Source: Clostridiales bacterium
Lineage (GTDB): Bacteria; Bacillota; Clostridia; Oscillospirales; CAG-272
DNA length: 8,344 bases
Assembly: GCA_016280525.1 (NCBI GenBank)
Contig: JAEEGW010000065.1
Location: forward strand, 1-8,344
Reading direction: 5' to 3'
Under the pieces are notes generated by a model. That model searched no databases, was not told the DNA's origin, and saw only the letters and a list, made by a program, of their open reading frames with translations. The position numbers were made by a program, and so were the translations under genes. Shown piece by piece: positions 6,635 to 8,344 of the stretch (positions within the stretch are counted from its first letter, which is position 1; each line of letters starts with the position of its first letter).

Positions 6635-7953
6635 GCCGTATAAACGTAGTGGGCGCCGGTCTCGCGGGATGCGAGGCGGCTTATCAGGCATCAAAGCTCG
6701 GCGCGGAAGTTACGCTTTATGAAATGAAGCCGGAAAAATACACGCCGGCGCACAAATCCCCGCTTTTCGCGGAGCTCGTCTGCTCAAACTCTCTGCGTGC
6801 GGCACGCGTGACAAACGCGGTGGGACTTTTAAAAGAAGAGCTGCGCATCGTCGGCTCGCTTATAATGGAGGCGGCGGACAAAAGCAGGGTCGAGGCGGGC
6901 GGCGCGCTTGCTGTCGACAGGAATATTTTTTCCGAATACGTAACGGACAGGATAAAAAACGACCCGAATATTGAAATAAAAAGCGGCGAGGTAACAAAAA
7001 TACCGGACGGCATAACCGTCATAGCCACCGGGCCGCTGACGTCGGACGCTTTGTCCGCGGAGATTGCGGAGGTCACCGGCGCGAAACAGCTGCATTTCTT
7101 TGACGCGGCGGCGCCGATAGTATCGGCCGAAAGCATCGATATGGAAAAATGCTTTTACCAGTCAAGATACGACAAGGGAGAAGCGGCGTACATAAACTGC
7201 CCTATGGATAAGGAGCAGTATCTTGCGTTTTACAACGCTTTAACAGCTGCGGAAAGAGCCGACCTGCACGGATTTGAAAAAGACCCGAAAGTGTTTGAGG
7301 GCTGTATGCCCGTTGAGGTCATGGCGAAACGCGGCGAGGACACGCTGCGCTTCGGTCCGATGAAGCCCGTGGGCATAACCGACCCGAAAACCGGCAAGGA
7401 GCCTTACGCGGTAGTCCAGCTCCGCGCGGAAAACAACGAAAAAACAATGTTCAACATAGTGGGATTCCAGACGAATCTCACCTTCCCGGAGCAGCGCCGC
7501 GTGTTCGGTCTGATACCGGGTCTGGAAAACGCCGAGTTTTACCGCTTTGGCGTCATGCACAGAAACACGTATCTGCAGTCGCCCGGACTGCTCGGCGCGG
7601 ACTACGGGATGATAAACAGACCCGGTCTGTACTTCGCCGGCCAGATGACGGGCGTTGAAGGCTACGTGGAATCCACAGGCTCCGGCTTTATCGCCGGCGT
7701 CAACGCCGCAAGGCGCGCGCTCGGGTTTGACCCGTTCATCCTGCCGGACACTACGATGCTCGGAGCCATGGCGAAGTATATATCGACATCCGACTCAAAG
7801 GATTTCCAACCGATGAACGCCAACTTCGGCATAATCGCTCCGATAACGGAAAAAATCAGAGGCGGAAAAATAAAAAGATACGAATATTACGCGGAAAGAG
7901 CGATAAGAGAAATTAAGAATTTTGTAGGGGAGGGGTCTCCCCTCCCGTTGTAG
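6631..7953 (+). CDS. trmFO: tRNA m5U54 methyltransferase, folate/FAD-dependent
   Basis: Methylates U54 in the T-loop of tRNA using methylenetetrahydrofolate and FADH2, the Gram-positive alternative to SAM-dependent TrmA. The 440-residue protein starts with the FAD-binding GAGLAG (8-13) and related GidA-like motifs. It has C51 in FAELVCSNSLR and C224 in FEGCMPVE, matching the two functional cysteines C53/C226 of B. subtilis TrmFO. It also has FAGQMTGVEGY (335-345) near the C-terminal FAD site. The start overlaps the dapL stop (ATGA). No Shine-Dalgarno sequence is visible in the preceding 20 bases; GGCGGAA at 6601-6607 is too far, so translation probably depends on coupling to dapL. The last nine residues, VGEGSPLPL, are encoded entirely by a GC-rich hairpin repeat (from 7924) that also provides the TAG stop. 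The native end has probably been replaced. Confidence 0.95.
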   Translation: MSRINVVGAGLAGCEAAYQASKLGAEVTLYEMKPEKYTPAHKSPLFAELVCSNSLRAARVTNAVGLLKEELRIVGSLIMEAADKSRVEAGGALAVDRNIFSEYVTDRIKNDPNIEIKSGEVTKIPDGITVIATGPLTSDALSAEIAEVTGAKQLHFFDAAAPIVSAESIDMEKCFYQSRYDKGEAAYINCPMDKEQYLAFYNALTAAERADLHGFEKDPKVFEGCMPVEVMAKRGEDTLRFGPMKPVGITDPKTGKEPYAVVQLRAENNEKTMFNIVGFQTNLTFPEQRRVFGLIPGLENAEFYRFGVMHRNTYLQSPGLLGADYGMINRPGLYFAGQMTGVEGYVESTGSGFIAGVNAARRALGFDPFILPDTTMLGAMAKYISTSDSKDFQPMNANFGIIAPITEKIRGGKIKRYEYYAERAIREIKNFVGEGSPLPL

Positions 7954-7974
7954 GGCGGGGGCTTGCTCCCGCCG
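7924..7974. repeat. GC-rich two-hairpin repeat at the trmFO 3' end
   Basis: The first hairpin is GGGAGGGG (7928-7935), loop TCT, CCCCTCCC (7939-7946), a perfect 8-bp stem. The second is GGCGGGGG (7954-7961), loop CTTG, CTCCCGCC (7966-7973), 8 bp with one G-T pair. Each is preceded by TTGTAGGG or TTTGTAGGG, so the two units look like diverged copies of one module. From memory this resembles a dispersed intergenic repeat of some Clostridia; that is not proven here. Neither hairpin is followed by a T tract on the plus strand, so it is not a standard intrinsic terminator. It may still protect the mRNA 3' end. Confidence 0.75.
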
Positions 7975-7976
7975 CA

Positions 7977-8026
7977 AAACCCCCGTTGAAAAAGCCCCGA
8001 AGTATTTCGGGGGATGGCGGGGGTTT
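7977..8026. repeat. Nested palindrome downstream of trmFO
   Basis: An outer perfect 9-bp inverted repeat, AAACCCCCG (7977-7985) with CGGGGGTTT (8018-8026), encloses an inner hairpin, CCCCGAA (7995-8001), loop GTAT, TTCGGGG (8006-8012). The nested form suggests a small non-autonomous mobile or REP-like element rather than a simple terminator. Confidence 0.65.
7989..8012 (-). terminator. Possible intrinsic terminator in minus orientation
   Basis: Read on the minus strand, CCCCGAA, loop ATAC, TTCGGGG is followed by CTTTTT (7994-7989). That is a plausible short terminator facing trmFO, perhaps insulating the operon from antisense transcription from the right. No minus-strand gene is visible to its right in the window, and the hairpin is part of the repeat cluster, so the function is uncertain. 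Confidence 0.35.
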
Positions 8027-8057
8027 GGGGGTGGATAAAAAGGGAGGGAACCCCCAA
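8025..8057. repeat. Inverted repeat TTGGGGGT/ACCCCCAA
   Basis: Perfect 8-bp arms at 8025-8032 and 8050-8057 enclose 17 bases, GGATAAAAAGGGAGGGA. The left arm shares TT with the outer arm of the neighbouring nested palindrome, so this is the last unit of the same repeat cluster. Confidence 0.55.
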
Positions 8058-8147
8058 GAGTCAAAAACTGTTGCGAATTATATGCCGAGGCACTAAGTAA
8101 CTCAGGTCTGCCCTCTTAATTCTGAATTCTTCATTCTTAATTGCAAA
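8058..8147. other. Intergenic stretch without a recognisable gene
   Basis: No supported coding sequence or RNA gene is visible. The segment 8116-8142 is low-complexity, built from TTAATTCTGAATTC and TTCTTAATT variants. I recall similar intergenic filler from Clostridia, but cannot assign a function. Confidence 0.5.
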
Positions 8148-8232
8148 AGTGCCAATATAACACCGTAATTTTTTACATATTAGTGCCATTTTGGCACTTT
8201 TATGCTTGACAAATCAGTGCCATTATGGTATA
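8148..8232. promoter_or_regulatory. Three operator-like sites at exact 34-bp spacing
   Basis: AGTGCCA occurs at 8148-8154, 8182-8188 and 8216-8222, each 34 bp from the next. The middle copy is a perfect 17-bp palindrome, AGTGCCATTTTGGCACT (8182-8198). The outer two keep the left half perfectly and match the right half at 4 of 7 positions (TAACACC and TGGTATA). The third site lies between the -35 and -10 boxes and runs into the -10, so a bound protein would block RNA polymerase. The natural candidate ligand is the adjacent XRE-type protein repressing its own gene. Confidence 0.7.
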
Positions 8233-8234
8233 AT
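8206..8234 (+). promoter_or_regulatory. Consensus promoter of the XRE regulator gene
   Basis: TTGACA (8206-8211) and TATAAT (8229-8234) are separated by exactly 17 bases, and TGG precedes the -10 (extended -10). Initiation is predicted near 8241, which leaves a leader of only about 12 nt with the ribosome binding site at its very 5' end. The third operator-like site is embedded in the spacer. Confidence 0.9.
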
Positions 8235-8252
8235 GCTGCCGAGGTGATAAAA

Positions 8253-8344
8253 ATGACGCTGAAACAGCTGCGAAAAGAAAAAGGACTGACACAGACCGCC
8301 TGCGCGGAATACCTTCAGATCCCCCTTCGCACATACAAACGTTA
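8253..8344 (+). CDS. XRE-family helix-turn-helix regulator, N-terminal fragment
   Basis: A putative DNA-binding regulator, cut off by the window end after 30 codons. The visible residues MTLKQLRKEKGLTQ, then TACAEYLQIPLRTYKR, match helices 1-3 of a lambda-repressor-like (XRE/Cro) fold: L-x-x-L-R-x-x-x-G-L-T-Q followed by the turn and an R-x-Y recognition helix. ATG 8253 has GAGGTG (8241-8246) 6 bases upstream and a consensus promoter directly before it. Proteins starting this way are often small repressors or antitoxins of type II toxin-antitoxin pairs, or phage and mobile-element regulators. The rest of the gene and its partner lie outside the window, so I do not assign a specific role. Autoregulation is inferred from the operator-like array. 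Confidence 0.8.
   Translation, partial: MTLKQLRKEKGLTQTACAEYLQIPLRTYKR

Noticed and set aside
7927..7974. Plus-strand Rho-independent terminator of the dap operon
   Set aside because: The hairpins are strong, but no T tract follows either of them on the plus strand.
7924..8060. CRISPR array
   Set aside because: The repeated units are different hairpins of unequal length without regular spacers, and no cas gene is present.
8182..8204. Intrinsic terminator formed by AGTGCCA-TTT-TGGCACT followed by TTTT
   Set aside because: A 7-bp stem with a short T run could terminate weakly, but the same half-site recurs twice at exact 34-bp spacing and inside a promoter, so an operator is the better explanation. 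A dual role is not excluded.

Overview
The window looks like chromosomal DNA from a class Clostridia bacterium, possibly Oscillospiraceae or an uncultured gut relative. The evidence is a T-box riboswitch ahead of a tRNA synthetase gene, TrmFO rather than TrmA chemistry, lysine synthesis through LL-diaminopimelate aminotransferase (DapL), strong AGGAGG-like ribosome binding sites, AT-rich spacers between moderately GC-rich genes, and a GC-rich two-hairpin repeat of a kind I recall from such genomes. The taxonomic placement is inference.

Layout. Positions 1-2532 (minus strand) hold valS, valyl-tRNA synthetase, cut by the window edge so that the last few dozen C-terminal residues are missing. 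Positions 2533-2817 hold its control region: a consensus promoter, a T-box leader whose likely specifier is GUC (valine), and the antiterminator/terminator switch. A short AT-rich divergent spacer follows, with the promoter of the plus-strand operon. Positions 2964-7953 are one tightly packed operon, dapA-dapB-dapF-dapL-trmFO, in which every gene overlaps the next by 4 or 8 bases. Positions 7924-8057 are a cluster of GC-rich hairpin repeats that also supplies the last nine codons and the stop of trmFO. Positions 8058-8147 hold no gene. Positions 8148-8252 are a compact regulatory region with three copies of an operator-like site spaced exactly 34 bp apart, and a consensus promoter. The window ends in the first 30 codons of an XRE-family helix-turn-helix regulator.

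How the genes work together. DapA, DapB, DapL and DapF convert aspartate semialdehyde and pyruvate to meso-diaminopimelate in four enzymatic steps, without acylated intermediates. The product feeds peptidoglycan and lysine. TrmFO, at the operon end, makes m5U54 in tRNA; its link to the dap genes is probably only co-expression. ValS is controlled separately by uncharged tRNA-Val. No dapD, dapE, lysA, lysC or asd is present in the window.

Most of the window is ordinary housekeeping sequence. I see no clear undescribed system. The parts most worth a second look are the three-operator array before the truncated XRE gene, which may be the start of an accessory module beyond the window, and the repeat that forms the end of trmFO.
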